Assembly: GCA_017562135.1 (NCBI GenBank)
Contig: QEYB01000629.1
Span: 620,001 to 684,000 of the forward strand
DNA: 64,000 nt
Reading direction: 5' to 3'
DNA from: Dipylidium caninum
Taxonomy: Eukaryota; Platyhelminthes; Cestoda; Cyclophyllidea; Dipylidiidae
Positions 41,101 through 56,100 of the stretch are shown piece after piece (the first letter of the stretch is position 1; every line of letters starts with the position of its first letter). Below the pieces are notes generated by a model. The model was not told the origin of the DNA. It worked only from the letters and a program-made list of their open reading frames with translations, and did not search any database. Made by a program: the position numbers and the translations under genes.

Positions 41101-44100
41101 AAAGGTTTATTTTAATCAAGTGGAGGTGCTTTTCAGAATGAAAAAAATCTAATATTTTCTGATGATATGGGACAGTGAAAGAGGTGCCAAATGATTAAAT
41201 TCGCTACTCAATTGGCAGTGCACCGAGCTGATGTGAAAATGATTGAAATGAATTTTGGGTTCACTAATCACCTCATAAAAGGAAAAAAACACCACAAGGA
41301 AATGACAACACAAGAAACGAGAAATTTGAGATTAATGAATGTTTTTGGCATAACAATAAGATATAGGAAAAGTAATGACAAAGACAGAAGTCGGTGTGAT
41401 AAATAAACAAAAGATAGGATGAAATCGATAAGAAAGGAAGGGGGCCAACATTAATGGCTTGTCCGTTTATGTGTAACAATGTCGAGACAGATTCGAGCAT
41501 GTTTGCAATTAAAAAGGAAATGGATAGAATATAAGAATAAGAAGGGTAAAATCGAGGTGCGCTGAGCGACTCACCTTCTGTCTGGATGAGTTCTGAGAGA
41601 GTAAGGAACAGATAGAGATAACAGATTTTACAAAATAAAAGATCGACCTCTTTCCGTAGCATAACGGAATTAGCGAAAAATAGTAGAATAACTTACTGAC
41701 GGACTCCTTGGTGCAGTCAAGTGATCCAATTGGGATCCAAAACAACTCAGAAAATTTGAAAATAATCCACGAAGACGTGCCTAATACGGTGTAATGTAAT
41801 AAGTTAAAAGTTGATTTATCATCCACAAAGCTCTGTACAGAAGACATCTGCTAACCTGCCGATTCCAGGGTGACTTCCACGCCCCAAGACGAAAAAATGC
41901 GTTAAAGGAGAAGGCAGTGAGAACACAAGACTCTACTAAGTTAGTGCTGCGAGTAGGTGACCGCCGTTGATTTGGGACAGAGGTAGATGTGCCTCCTAAA
42001 CGAGGCGAGACTTGGCCACGTCCACCGGTGATAAGTGGGGCTGATTGAAGGATACTGGTATCGAAATCGAGTACCCGACCGGCCAAAGCAATCCGTTGAG
42101 GTTCAGCCTCTGGGAGAGGAACCGCAGCTGCTGCGGCTGCTGCTAGGCTGTCAAGAACACGTCCGCTACCAGACGGATCTAAGCCCGGTAGATTGTAGAC
42201 CCCCGCATTGCTTGGGGCTGCGGTAAGGGTTGCGGAACGAGTGACTACTACCTGGTAGAGCAGGGTTACTTCTGGCCACAGTGGCGTCTGTAAGGCAAAA
42301 GTGGCTCTTTCAACCAATTTTCACGTAACTGTGAACAATGAGTTTCTTAACCAGAGAACATACATGCTCAGTTGAATATATTCAACTAGAAAGATGCCAC
42401 ACAGGATGGAGAGGAAACTAACTTAGTAGCACTAAGTGGACTTCCCCATTTTTGGGGATAAGACGTATCATTAAATAAAGACGAGTTGTTTGTTTAAATT
42501 ATCGTAGGGATAATTCGAAAGAATTTTTCTATGGTTGTCGGTGTACCGGGCCCCAAACCAGCTAAATTCACTATCACCAAGCTATCCAAAAACGATGAAC
42601 TGAGTGACCTCCGAGACACGACTTCCAAGGGGTTTAACATAGAATATTTAGTCTTGAAAGGCAAAGAGGACGATTTTCAGTATACCTTGTGTCGTTCAGG
42701 CTAAACCGATACCAAAACATGAAAAGATGATTTTAAAAAAGCATTGCAGAGAAAGTACCGACTCAACTTACATTTACAAAGCGCTCGGAGGTGGCAGTGA
42801 TGAAGGCGCGGATGCGACTGTTCATTTCTGATTGGTTCAACTCGACCGTTTGTAAGAACCAGTAGCCAAAGTGCAGAAGTGGGAGTTGTACACATGGAGG
42901 ACCCAGAGTCAAAAACTGCAAAGGAGGCATACCGATTCAAAGTCATTGCAAGAGGTTATCTAACTATGTTGGCTCCTTAATCTTCTGTTTTTGTCACCAT
43001 CCTGCTTGTACAGCATGTCTTTCACCATATCTCTACTAACATATGAGTAGGTCTTCCAGACGTTTATAATCCAAGTCTGTCTGGACCCACAAATGCGAAA
43101 ATATATAATTCAAAGAATTAGAGACTCTCATTAAACAACCCGAAAGTTGACTAAAATGCTTGCCAGAATGAAAGATTATATTAATAAATTTGTCACGATC
43201 TCGATCACCCATGAAACACAAACTAGTCAAATAATTAGTTAGTAAGTGCATGATATCGCCATAACATCCCAACGTGCTCCAAACCTTTAAATGGATGTCA
43301 ATATTAATACAAAATAACTTTGTTTCACCAGCAACCTGATTGACTATCTAATTTACCTCCTTGAACGCAAACACTCCAGTTATAAGGTATCAGCAGAAAT
43401 TGTTGAGGAAATTAGCCAATCTTTAGGAATGAGATGGAAATTTAAAAATAACATATCCTCTTCCCCCTACTGTCTAGAATGTTGTCAGCGTAGTTTGTGG
43501 CCTCAGAGCACTAAATGATTACGGCTCTAAATCACACACCTAAAAGGATATTATTGCGGGGTAAAAATGTTCGCTCAGTTGACAGTTTATGGGGCTTACT
43601 TTGAAGCCACTAAATAAAGCAATGAATAAATATAAGGAAATTCGGGACAATAATATAAATCCAGTCAAAAAGAGCAGGAAATGGAATTATCTTGCAATAA
43701 AAGTGGTACATTACGATTAGTATGGCAATCAACAACGATACCAAAAAACGCGTAAGATGCTATTCACAGAAGGAAAATTTATTTGAAAATCGACGGCCCA
43801 AGACACGGCCCAAGACACGGCCCAAGACACGTAGTTGTTGGAAATATCAATGAATGCCAGTAATTTAAAAAAAACAAAATACTTTCACGATGAGTTTGTG
43901 AGACCGATACTGGAAAGCTTACTTACCGCAGTGAAGAATGCAAGAATCCGAGGACCAAGGCCCGCACACCCGTCCATGAGGTAACGAGTGACGCATTTAG
44001 CCCACTGATTTACATCTTTCGAAAAGGTCCCATTAGCGTAGAGGCGGAGGACAATTGCGAGATTATTGAATCTATAGGCATCGGTCTGGAGAGACAGCTC

Positions 44101-47100
44101 GGCTAGGTACTCCGCTGCCTGTGATTTTATATTTGGAGAAAAATATTGATCAGTTAATAGTGTTACTATTTTTCCGACAATAAAATTTATCACAAGGCTA
44201 CAAACAAATCATACAGTTCTATTTTTGTAAAAGACGTGAATAGTTCGCAAGAGGTTGGTTCCCACAGAGTGATGGGTAAACGCAACGAAAAATAGGATTA
44301 ATTCACGAAATAATTTTTCATGATGGTAATTGAAATGAATAAAGTAGAGCTATAAGTAATGTGTTAAATCGAGACGGCACTCTAGAAAACACAGTGAATC
44401 AAGATAATAATGATATTAGAAATGAGAATGTCACCACCATAAATGAGACGACTAAGAGTGTTGGTATATCCACTCTAGTAGTTAGTTAAATGCTCTTCTT
44501 TGTGAGGGCACGCGCGTGGCTAAAATTACATCGGTCCTTTCGGAAACAATTAAAATATGAACAGAAGGTCTAAGTACTGCAATCCAACGGCTGATGACCG
44601 AATCCTGAAAAATCAAAGGCTATTGCATTCACAATCCTGAACAGCCCAACTACTTCGGAGTTAGCATCATATACAATGACTCACTGGGGAGACATGGAAG
44701 GGTGTTAAAGAAACTGGTATCTATTTGTTGAAACGAAAATGTTGCAAGCAGATAATTTTTTATATGATTGGCTTCATACCAAGAAGGAGCATTTAGGCTA
44801 AAACTGACAAGTAAAATAGTATGCTAGACTGAAACCTAGCTCCCCTCCGGGCGGTAAAGAAAATAGGGAGATCTCAGATTCACCAGAATGCAAATTGGGT
44901 TACGAGGTCTTAGTTGCGGTGCTTTTTTAGCCACGGCACCGGACACAATGGTAGCAGTGACAAGAGATAGCATCCCACTTGAGGGCGAAGCCGCTGCGGT
45001 TTCCGAGATCACAACGCCTCGATGTACCCACGATCCAAGCGGTGGTGGTGCTGATGATGAAGTCTGGAAAGTTGAAGTTACAGCGGGACTTCCTGGCCCT
45101 TCTACACCCGTTTCATACGCCTCTCCAACATGAAATGCCGATTCTGGTGGGGTGGAAATAGCGCTATCGGGGTCTTCATCCCACGAACTTAGCAGCATGG
45201 GTAGGAGAGTAATCACAAGAGTAGACAGGCTCCCAGGATATGTGTTGCTCCCCGTGGATCGAGAGGTTCCGCTCATCGCAACTCGCCGAGAGTAACGACT
45301 TTCGACATTGGGATCCACGATAGGTGACTTAACTGCGGGAATAAGGTGAACTAGAAGACGACAAGCAGGATCGATTAGGGTGGAGGAAAAACATCCCTTG
45401 AGAAGGAGACCAAGAAGACCCGGATAGTCGCTATCCTCAGCCATAGTATTCCACTTGAGACGATGCAGCAGTTTTAGGACATGGTCATGGAGGTCTGGAA
45501 GGTTCTGCTGCTGGGACCCAAATTTTCGGTTATTAGGTGTGGTTGTGCTGGTTGAGGAGCAGACACAGGCCAGAAGACGGGAGAGAAGGCGGATGCCCGC
45601 AAGATACTCGTATTCATAATCAGAGTCAAGAAGGCATACTCCAATCCAAAAGATGCCAGCCACTAAATCAGCTTGCTCTTCTGGCGCCAGACGACAACTT
45701 CCTATGGCGGAGGGATCTACTAATGGATCCCCTAAGTTGGAAATGGGTCTAAAAAATTTTAAGCAAAATCATTTTCATAAGCTTAGGAGAAATGATGTAA
45801 GTTATCGGAAAATTGCCAGTCACACCATTTTAGTTAGTGGGCAATTAAGAAACTGCTTTGCTAAAAACGGGGTCATTTAAATGGGTTTTTAAAGAGGTAA
45901 AGCATCTTTTAAAAAGAAGTGGAAACAGTTCACTGCTACACTAACAGGTATATCGAGTTTTTGGTAAAATTATGCTTCACCTTGAATGCATTCAATAGGA
46001 ATGCCGCCTGCGAAGTTCCCTAGATGTTGCTTAAAAATGTAGATGAAGCATGAATAGGAATGCCGTTTCCCATCTAATGACTTAATCACCGGGAATCTAA
46101 AATGTTTTAATATCATTAACATGGAAATAAGCCAAAATACTGTTTTCTCAAATACCATTCTTGAGGTCACACATCCTTAATTTATTGGGATAAAATTCGT
46201 TTTATAATGAAAAGACAGTATCTTCAGATATAGCTCGTTGCAATTAGATTGATTCACTTCTACCAAAGAAGATTCGTTTGTGAACTCATGGGGAAAACCA
46301 GAAGAATTTTTAAAATTTTTTTAAAAATCATACGGGACCCACAAGTGTTTCATTAAAGATTCCCAAAGGAAAAAAGGTTAGGAAAATGCGGGACTATATT
46401 TAAAAAGTGTTTAATTTTGCCTCTAACGACCAAAATGACTCCGCTTTTCGGTACACTGCAATCTCACCTAGCATCTTCATTGAGGGCTTCTGCTTCTGCT
46501 ACTGCTGAATCACTACATCCAGGTTTATATAAAGTAGATGGTAGTTGGGTGGGTTTCACGGGGCTTATTATCGATACCGCGGAGGGAGCCACAGTTAGCG
46601 TGTCTGGCTCTTCAATCACCGCCTCCGCATGTGGCGGCATTAGCGGACGCTTGATTGGAGGGACGGAGAGACCGATGGGTGGTTGCACAGGAGGCATAGA
46701 TGGAGTAGGCGCCGCAGTTGTGCCGCCCAAACAAGCACTATGACCGAGTAGGCTAGATAGAGAAGAGGTGGAACCTCGACGGGAGTGACGACGCTCGTGC
46801 ACTGGGGGTGTGGAAGGCAGCGGATGCGACGGCAAAGGCAGTGGTGATGCGGAGCGCACAAGTTGAGGCGGCTTTGAGGCTGCTAATGGAGAATCGGGCG
46901 CGGAAGACCGAGTTAATGGTCCGATGCGAGTAGCGGAGCGACTAATGCTAGGAGCGGAAGTGGATAGGAGGACGGTGCCTCGGTACTGGATGTGTTCCAC
47001 TGCAGCCTCCAGAGTGAGGAATAACTCGACCATGTAGCCCTTTGACACAGAATAAACAATGGTAACTTTCGAAACTCCTAATAGGATTTATGAAAAAGCA

Positions 47101-50100
47101 AGTTTATTTTGACTACCATACCTGGACCTCTTCACTGGTATCAGAAACCAGTTCAACGAAACGAACTAACACTTCTGAGAGGCTCTTTTCGTCCAACTGA
47201 GCTTCCAAGGCGCGGTAAATTTGTAGAGATCGACTTGCAAAGTGGCGATTGGGGCAGGTGATGCCCATGTTAAAGGCAGCCTGGGCAAATCGGGCAACCG
47301 TGCATTCAGGTTGAAGTTGATGGGTCCCCTGTGAACTCCTGATATCTATCCCAATCTTGAGATTATCTGGTACTCCGATCGTCTCCTGCACGTTGTGAGA
47401 ATGGGGAGCGCCATGTTGGCAGCGCAAACAGGCGGCGGCCTCCTCACAGCGTCCCTCTACTTCTGCCTCAGCGAATGCCTCCGCCACACAACGCACAAAG
47501 CGATCAAGGAAGCAAGCCGATCGAAGGAGATGAAAGGTTTTACGCGGTTGGGGTGATGACTGTGAAGGCAGAATGGGAGGAAGGCTGGATCGGAGGGTTG
47601 TGAGGGTGGTTTGCTGAAATCGACTGGGTGTAATGTCCTCCCAGTTCCAGACGGAGCGGTCCTGACTGGATAGTTCAGGTAAAAATTGGGCAAATTAATA
47701 TAAAGTGCATATAGGCGTTTATACTTTTATGTTAATTCCCATAAGTAAGCACCAAAAAACTGAAGTATTTTGGAAAAGAAAGAGAACACTTTGATCCGAG
47801 AAAAATGTCAACAAGATATCCTACGAAATTTAATAATGGCTAGAAAATGAACTTGTAGAAGCGTTATTTTATGCGTAACATACATGAAAAAGAATGTCTC
47901 GTATTGTGAAAGGCCGCCGAATTTCAGCTGTACTTTTACACGTGCGTCCTCCTTTATATCCGAGTGGTGGATAAAAAACCAACCATCTTGAACATCCAAA
48001 CACCACAGTCGTGAATTTGTTATGATATGGATGCTACATCTGTGCAACGAGTTCACACTATGGACAAAAGAATGTATATGAACCCATTTTTCTCAACTAC
48101 TAATTAGTTTGACATTGGTTGAGGATAACATGGAAGAAACTGGTTTTTAATGTGAGAGTGAGGTGCACAGGATAAATGGGCACGATGAGTCTCCGATAAG
48201 AAGAAATAAAAAGAGCTCTCTTTGAAACCTTCAGTAATGATGGGGATTACTGTCGTCAGTTCATTGTGTCCTTAGTATTTGTTAAAAACATTGGAAAGGA
48301 TATCAGATAAAGGAATGTTACATGATAAGCCGATAGTAGACTTACACTTCTACCAACATCTGACTAATTTTCTCTGCAGCGCGATGTAAATGCCTGGACT
48401 CGCAGTCATGCGGCGCTGCTGCCACTGCAATTCCGCCTACGGGCCTCACAAACGCCTTTTCTGGTGTCACACCTGCAGGCTGAGCAGATGGACTAGTAAG
48501 CTGAGAAAAAAGCGGTAGAGTGGATGGCACTATGTCGTTTAGCACCACTGAACGTCGCTTCGATTCCTGTTCCGCTGAAAGTCCCGCAGGGATCAATGTA
48601 GCAGTACTCATAAGACTGTAGGTGGAACCGAACAAGCAATTCGGGCGAGCTACGATGGATTGTTGGGCGACTAGTGGGGAGCGCGATTTGATCCCACTAT
48701 TACTAATGGGATGAGGAGGGGCATCGATACTGGGCGAAAGTCCGCCCGGGGGAGTGGCAGAGGCGGTGAAGGCCGACAGACCCACGTTCGTAGTAGCCAC
48801 GATGGAGGAAGAAGAATGGGGTATGCAACAAGCTTCCCATGTAGGACATTTTGATACCTCAGTGAGTGCCATATCCGTAGATGCCGAGAGATAGAATTTC
48901 GGCTCGAATAAAGAAGAACAAATAAACAAGGTTTAGTTTTCTCCCCTCCTCGAAACAACGTTAAAATTTCATTGATTCCGCAAATAAAACAAGCTTCGGC
49001 TAGAGAAAGAACTAGAAGCATAGCGATAGGGAAAAATACAATCATGTTTGTGTTATTTGCCCAACCGTATAGGGGTGAGGGTAGATAAACTAATTATGAC
49101 TAGATATTTAAGTGTTAAAAAGTCGAGTTATCGTACTGAAAGAGCTGAAATCAGAAGCAAAATGTAAAAATATTATTTGCGGAAAAGTTTTAGTGATGGC
49201 AACTACCAGGTCAAGGCGATCCTACAATGGCACATTTACTTCGCGCAGGTATAAGGGAATATTGAAAGGACGGGCCTTTAAAATAGACAGATACAAAAAA
49301 AAAATTCGAATAATTTATCCGTTCTCAGCATTTGTTCGTAAAACAAATTTAAGCTTTCGAAAGCAACCTTTCTAGAATGCCGCTTCTAAATCAACGATTG
49401 GAGACCGCCAAAGGTAACTGATTTGTTTAATATTGGGTGACTAAATCTAACATTAATAGTTTTGACAGACAGGCGGCTTATTTTAACCCGTTTTTTTAAT
49501 AAGAAAATCAATCTTGTCAAGAAATTCGGTAAGCATTTTCCGTAAAAGATAAGAGTCTTTTTTAATTAACCATTAGGAATTTAAGATTAGCCCGTTAGGA
49601 ATAACTTTTCAATAAACAAGAGAGGGTAAGGTGTTTGATATAGAGTGTAACGAAAATGATGCAAAGTCGCGTTGTCATTTATTCAGATAAAATGACGAGG
49701 TCAAAAAGACAGCACAATTGGATAATTTCATAAATTAGAAAGCGAGGTTAATTGTCTAGCAGGAAAGGAGTAGCGATAAAATAGAATTAAAACGCTATTT
49801 AAGTTGTCTGATCCAACACTCAAGCATGGAACACGTTGAATTAATGTCTATCTAAATGTGAAAGCCAGAAACTCTGTAGCAGTCAACCTCAGCAAATTGA
49901 TACGGAGCTAAGGAAACTTCTTTGACTTCGGTTTAGTTAAACGTTTTTAAAATTTAAGCATGGCAAAAGTCGGAACCAGTAAAATGCTGAAATGGTAGCA
50001 GTATTTAGGTCTAAAAAATTGCCCTGACTAAAATCCTACATCATATTGAAAACTCGATATGGAAATAAAAAATGTCGACGTAGAATCTGATGCAAAAAAA

Positions 50101-53100
50101 TTAAGTTTTTGATAACTCCCCAACTGATAACTTACATGCCAAGGTTAGTAAAAACTGAAAATTTGTTAAAGAGGCAAAAAAGTTATTGCCAGATTATTTG
50201 TTAGGTAAGATGATAACAGAGGGTACTCGTCAAGTCTCGAAATAATTATATCAGTCACAGCGCTTATGCTGACGAGAGACAAGTATGTTAAACAGAAAAG
50301 CTATCTCGAAGCTAATTGTGGCATCCATGTAGTCTGAAAGTAATTTTGTCTTCCCTTTTTTTGTTTTCCAATAAACGATGCCATTACAAAGTTCTCACTA
50401 ATAACTAATAAAAAAACGTCGGATGAGACTTAAGCATCAATTAGGAGTTGGAGTAGCAAAAACGGGGTGTGTGGGAGGGACTTCACTAAGCGGGAGTGAA
50501 ACATCTATTTTCTTTCAAATGCCTTCCTACTTCCAAAATACCAAAAGACACCGTTATATTATGCAAAGAACACGAACTCAAAATACACTAATTACCACGC
50601 ATGGACTATTGTCCAGAGTGAGGTAGAATTGAGGACTACGTGAAGCGAAGCCAACCATTGCTCGAGCAATCCACTGCGCGTCGGTTTCCAATTGAAGAGA
50701 AAGCAGACGTAGAAGGTCGACGCGAGGGCAGATGACGCGTAACATATTCACCAGAAGTTGCTTACTCTCCTCCTGCACCAGAGGTCGGCAATGATCCAAA
50801 CCTGTGTTGAAATGGATGGAGAAAAAATAAAGACAGAAGGCTCCTCACGGTTACTTCCACTTTCGTCCCCTTAATTCCCTTGGTTGCAGTAGTCATATAC
50901 TAACCATTTACAAAGGAAGGTGTTGCTATTGTGGTAGAGCAAGTGATGTAAGTTGAGCTCAAAAGTTAGGTCTCCACCAAACATGTAATTAATGCTACTT
51001 GTTGTCTAGTTAACATTCGTAGTTAACGCCCATCTAACTCGAAACCTAAGTGGAAAACTCGGGATTTTACGATTGGGTTAAAAGGTAAAAGCAGACACAT
51101 GCATTGCCTCAAAATTGAAGGAGTATGATAGTGGAGACCATAATCCTCGAGCATCTTAAGTCCCAAGATTTATAAGCAATAGACAATTTGACAGCCTAAA
51201 ATAACCTAAGGAAATCTAACAATATGAAACAAAGAACCGGTTGAGAAATGCTGTTGAGCTAAAGAGTATGAGAAATGCTGTTGAGCTAAAGAGTATGATG
51301 CTTACACCCAAATGCATGACTTACCAAGAAACAGACAGAGAAGAAGAAGAGGCATGTGTCGGCGCCATGCAACCCGATGTTTATTTTGAGATTTTAGAAT
51401 CTCTCCAACTAATACCAGAACCAACGGGGACCTGGCTCCCGTAGGTGACCACATACCACTGAACACCAAAGACCCATTAGTCACAAAAGGCTCGGTGAAC
51501 CAATCACGCATGGGTGCATGGTAGACACTTCCTTCCCTGGGCATCGGGAGAGGCTGTTGTAAAAACAAATTCGTGGTGGACTGCTGAGCGTCCGTGCGCT
51601 GATCCAAACTTCCGATAACTCCACAAGCGCTAGTATTTTCATGACGATGTCGCCGGTGATGATGACGGCTATTTTGTCTTTTGTAAGACGAGAGGTGCCC
51701 CTGTCGACCATTACTCCGCTTTTTCCGGTAGTCGTTGATATGAGATATTGAGTGGGAATGCAGTGGTAGTGGAAGAGGTTGCAGTGATGCAAGATTCGGC
51801 GGAAGAGAGGTAGTAAAGAGGCGAGTATCACTCGACAAATTTTCATTCAGTTCAGGGTTTTTCAGGGTAGCGATGTCACTCCCACGTCCGTCAGCGACAC
51901 CGCCCCCACCACGAAATATAGATCTGAAAGGATTTCGTCGGTTACCACTACTTTTTTCACCGCCAGTAAGACGGCGACGTGATAGTATTTTGCGCAGTCG
52001 ACTGGGACGATTCAAAGGGGTGCCATCCATCCCAACTACGGCCTGTTTAGTATATCTCTCACGAGAAGCTGCTGTATAAGGCAAAGTACGACTTCTTGCT
52101 GTAATGAGAGCTTCGTTTGTAGTAGCCGTGTGATTCTGAGGTGTCGGCATGGTGTCCGCCGCCAATCGTGCTGTTCCGCATTCCTCTTCGACGTCCCCAT
52201 CAAGAGAATCGATTTCGAGTTCTTGAAATTGCTCCTGGTCGAGAGAGACGGGAGTCTTGGGTTGTCGTCCGCCACTGGAGTAAAGAGCAGTGCGGAGGGC
52301 TCGACGACCCATCGCAGTAGCGCTGCTTGCGAAGCGGTTGGTGAGGCGGGAAATGGCAGAAGTTGTGGCGGAGGGTAGGGAGAGTTCAACAGTAGACTTG
52401 ATAGAGGAAACACCGTCACCGCTGCAGGTGGAGAGAGGACGAACGTTGGAAGTTTGATGGCTATGCAAAATGAAGTACAGAATCAGGTCATAGGGAAATC
52501 CATGAATCCCAAAGGTGCACTTCAACTAAAAGTCGTACCAATTACTAACTGTCAGGCATGATGGAAAGTTATTCCCAAATTGTCTGAATTAACGAAGTCC
52601 AGGATCTACCGAGCTAGAACAAAAAAGAGTACACTTGCACGCGGAAACCTTAAATATTACTTGCCCGCGTTTGGTTTACGATAATGAAATTGAACAGATT
52701 TAAAAGTGAAACTTCAAAATGCTTTCGGAAACACCTTCAGAAAATGAATACTCGAATACTACTATCAAAACCACCGAATGGTTTTCAATTATTAAGGCAT
52801 CATTAGGTAGGTTTCTTAATTACTTCCCCCATTGTTACTTTAGCCAGGAGAAATATCGAGCTTCTTTAGATGATTTGTTCCAAGTCAATCGGCATTAAGA
52901 TAAAAGCAATTTTGTTTCCGGGAATGGTCGTTATCAGGGTAATAAAATAATAGGATTCAAATTCCGTTAAAATAAAATAGCGTATTAACTAACATCGCAT
53001 CAACGGCCACTTTTTCATCACGATCGGTCGAGCTGCCATACACTTCGTCCTCTCGTTGGCTGGATGTGGTGGCCTCGGGAAGGTTGGTTTGTCGCTGTTG

Positions 53101-56100
53101 GCATGCATCGACACTTTCCGGCGTAGCAGTTACAGGCGCAGAGGCGACAGGGGAGGGAACAAAATTGTGTTCCGTGAGGTCATGGAGTAGGTCGATGTGG
53201 AAGAATGGTGGAAAGGGCGAAGGTTCAATCATGAGACCCGCGCCATCGATAGTTTGGAGTTCACCCATCAGGACCTCAACCACACCAGAGGGGTCCTCAT
53301 TTGCAAGGAAGGAAACGATGCGGTTCATCTAAAGGCATTTTTAAGAGGGTAACAAGTGCTTCCTGTGCCTGTGATTTACCTTACAGCCTTTAAGACTTAT
53401 AGTTACTTCCAGACTTATAGGAATGGTTACACCACCATGGAAAGACATCGAAACAGACTTCAGGGTTGATGAGGTGACCTCACCATTACTGGAGATTTTT
53501 TCACAGTTTTCCTAATTGTCAATGAGGTGTGGATCTTTAACCGTTAGCAAAAATCTGGATCTAGTATTGATTCTAGACAGGTAGGCCACAAAACGCACTA
53601 GTGACTTAAGTGTCCAACCAAAGAGAGAACGAAGAGAGGTGACAGAAATTTTGCACTATTTGTGAAAATGGAAGCAACGAGGTCTACCGTAAATGGGTAA
53701 GCGGAGTCTCAGAGCTAAATGGTTGGAAAATAATACTTTTTCTGTTCGAATGCTTCCAAGGTAGATAAGAGAAAAGCATGAAAGTCCCCATAAATCACTA
53801 AAATTTAAAATTTTATGACTTAAATCGAGGGAGTCAAAATCAACGTTGACAATAGGAAGAACAAGAAATTCATAAGATCTGACGCCTTTCCAATTAACAA
53901 TAATTTGCTCTTAACTAAAATTAGACGAACAGGTTGAGAAATGTAGAATAATGGTCATAGAAAACTCTGATTCGATAACAATTTACGATAGTCTTTTAAC
54001 ACGGAAAAAAATAGTAATGGGAAACTGTTTGCAACAGTACCACTAAATTAATGAACTCCGATTCAATGGCTAATGAAAATTGCAGAATGAAGAAGTCTAC
54101 TAAAACAATTGAAAAGTAAAGGGTCACATATGTGGTAAGAAACCTTATTAGATAGTCAGCTTACATGGGAACAGAGGGTAGCAGGAGCAAGTGATGCGGC
54201 AACAATGAGGTAACGCAGAATGAACCGCAGATTAGCTGGTCGATAGCGTATTAAGAGGACCCAAAGTTCCTCCAGAGCAGCCGCCTCGTTTGGATAATTA
54301 GCGAAACAGATAGTGAGGTACAAGAAGTTATTCAACACCATCTCGGTGGCCTACAGTGATCAGAAGATAAGAAATACAACCTCGTAAACGTAAGAAGAAT
54401 TGCGACAAGAAAAGGAAAAAGACCTTTAAGCAGCCCCATCCAGAGCGACGCAAAGTGAGTGGAACGGTAGCCCAAAATTCATTAGCCTTCTGCTTTCCCG
54501 TGTTCATCTCGGGTTTAAAGGGGTGCTCCAAAGAAGGTTGTTGATTGTCCCTGCGATTGTCTTCATGAACTTGCTTGCGCCGCCGTTGACGCTTGTGATC
54601 AGTTTGAGAATTCGTTTGCATTATCGGATTAGACGCTGCACCTGTATCTGAATCACAGTCACTAGAGTCGACGTTAGAAGATCCAGTAGAAATCGACGAA
54701 GAATGTGAGGTGGAAGCAGAAGACGAAGAGTTCGAGGGTGAAACGGGTGAAGACGCAGATGATGGTAATGCAGAAGAGTTGGAAGATATAGGAGATGATC
54801 GACGTCTTGTAATACCTCTTACTTCCACTTCCACTTCTGAGCTAGAACTCGGGCAAGATGCTGTTGTAATATCCGTTTTGCTGAAAGGAGGGGTAGGCTC
54901 CAAAGTTGCGGTATTTGAACCGTTTTCCGGTAAACCTGTGTAGGCATCCATGAATCCGTTCCCAGAAATACACGTAATATTGCTACTGCGAGAGCCTTGT
55001 GCGAATAAGTCCACCAGCTCAATGTTGATGGTCCAGTAATGCAACAATTTGATCAGACGACATCGCACTTCGATAGAAGCCGTCGCTAACCTCTTACAAA
55101 TTTCTACAACAAAGCAACGCAACTATGATCGTAAATAAGTGAATATAAGGAGAAAAGCAAAGGAGCGACTGATGCAGAGGTAGATCAAATTGATTGAGTT
55201 TGTCCCATCTAGGACTCACCGGAAATCATTGGTAAAGTGCAAGTAGGATGCTGGGCACAGAATTGCCGAAGTACGTCACAGGGGTTCCAGTGTCCAATCT
55301 CGCGCCAGAGTAATTCATCCGCTAGCACAGAGAGACAAAACTCTGTTCGACTGTCATTTAGTACACCAGAATCACCCGCCGCTGGAGTTGAAGTGACTGC
55401 TTGTTTACATGTCGGATGCATTCGCTGATGATGGTCCCGACTGGGCTAGAGCCAGAGATAATAAGCAAAAATAAAGCATACCAAGAGGAAGAATCGGTAG
55501 TAAAGAGTTTGTAGCAGAAACGACGCATGCTCCCGAAGAGCCGATATGGGATGTTCACAGAACACCATGGCGAGAGTCAGCATGGTAAACTCGTCACAAG
55601 GTGTTTCAGGGCTAACAAGAAAAAAAGCAGGGAACGCGACAAAATGTAGAGTAAAAGCAAAGAAAAGAAGAGACGCTCACTTTTTGATAAAGAGCTGCGT
55701 GACGGTAAGAAAAAAGGGTTGAATAACGTTCAAGGAGCCAGTGTAACATTGATCAATGAGGAGTTCCAGGAGAGCGGAAAGATCTGGATTCATATCCAGT
55801 AAAAGAACCAGAGTCTCTTCTCCTAGCTGATGAAAGAGCTAAACCGAACAGTACATTATCTTTTAAATATGTTGGCAATTTCTACTTAGCTCCATATAAT
55901 TATGCTGCAAGTGTATAATCGAACTAGTGTTCCTACTAAGTTCCGGTCGTCTGATATACCATCGTGAGAGGTGCAAATAATAAAACAAGATGACGACTTC
56001 AGTGAACAAGTAGCAGGGTTGCCTAGGTAAATTCTAAACCGTAAAATTTTATAATAAAAAATGAGATAACTAAGATTGATTGTCAAATCTTTATGAGATG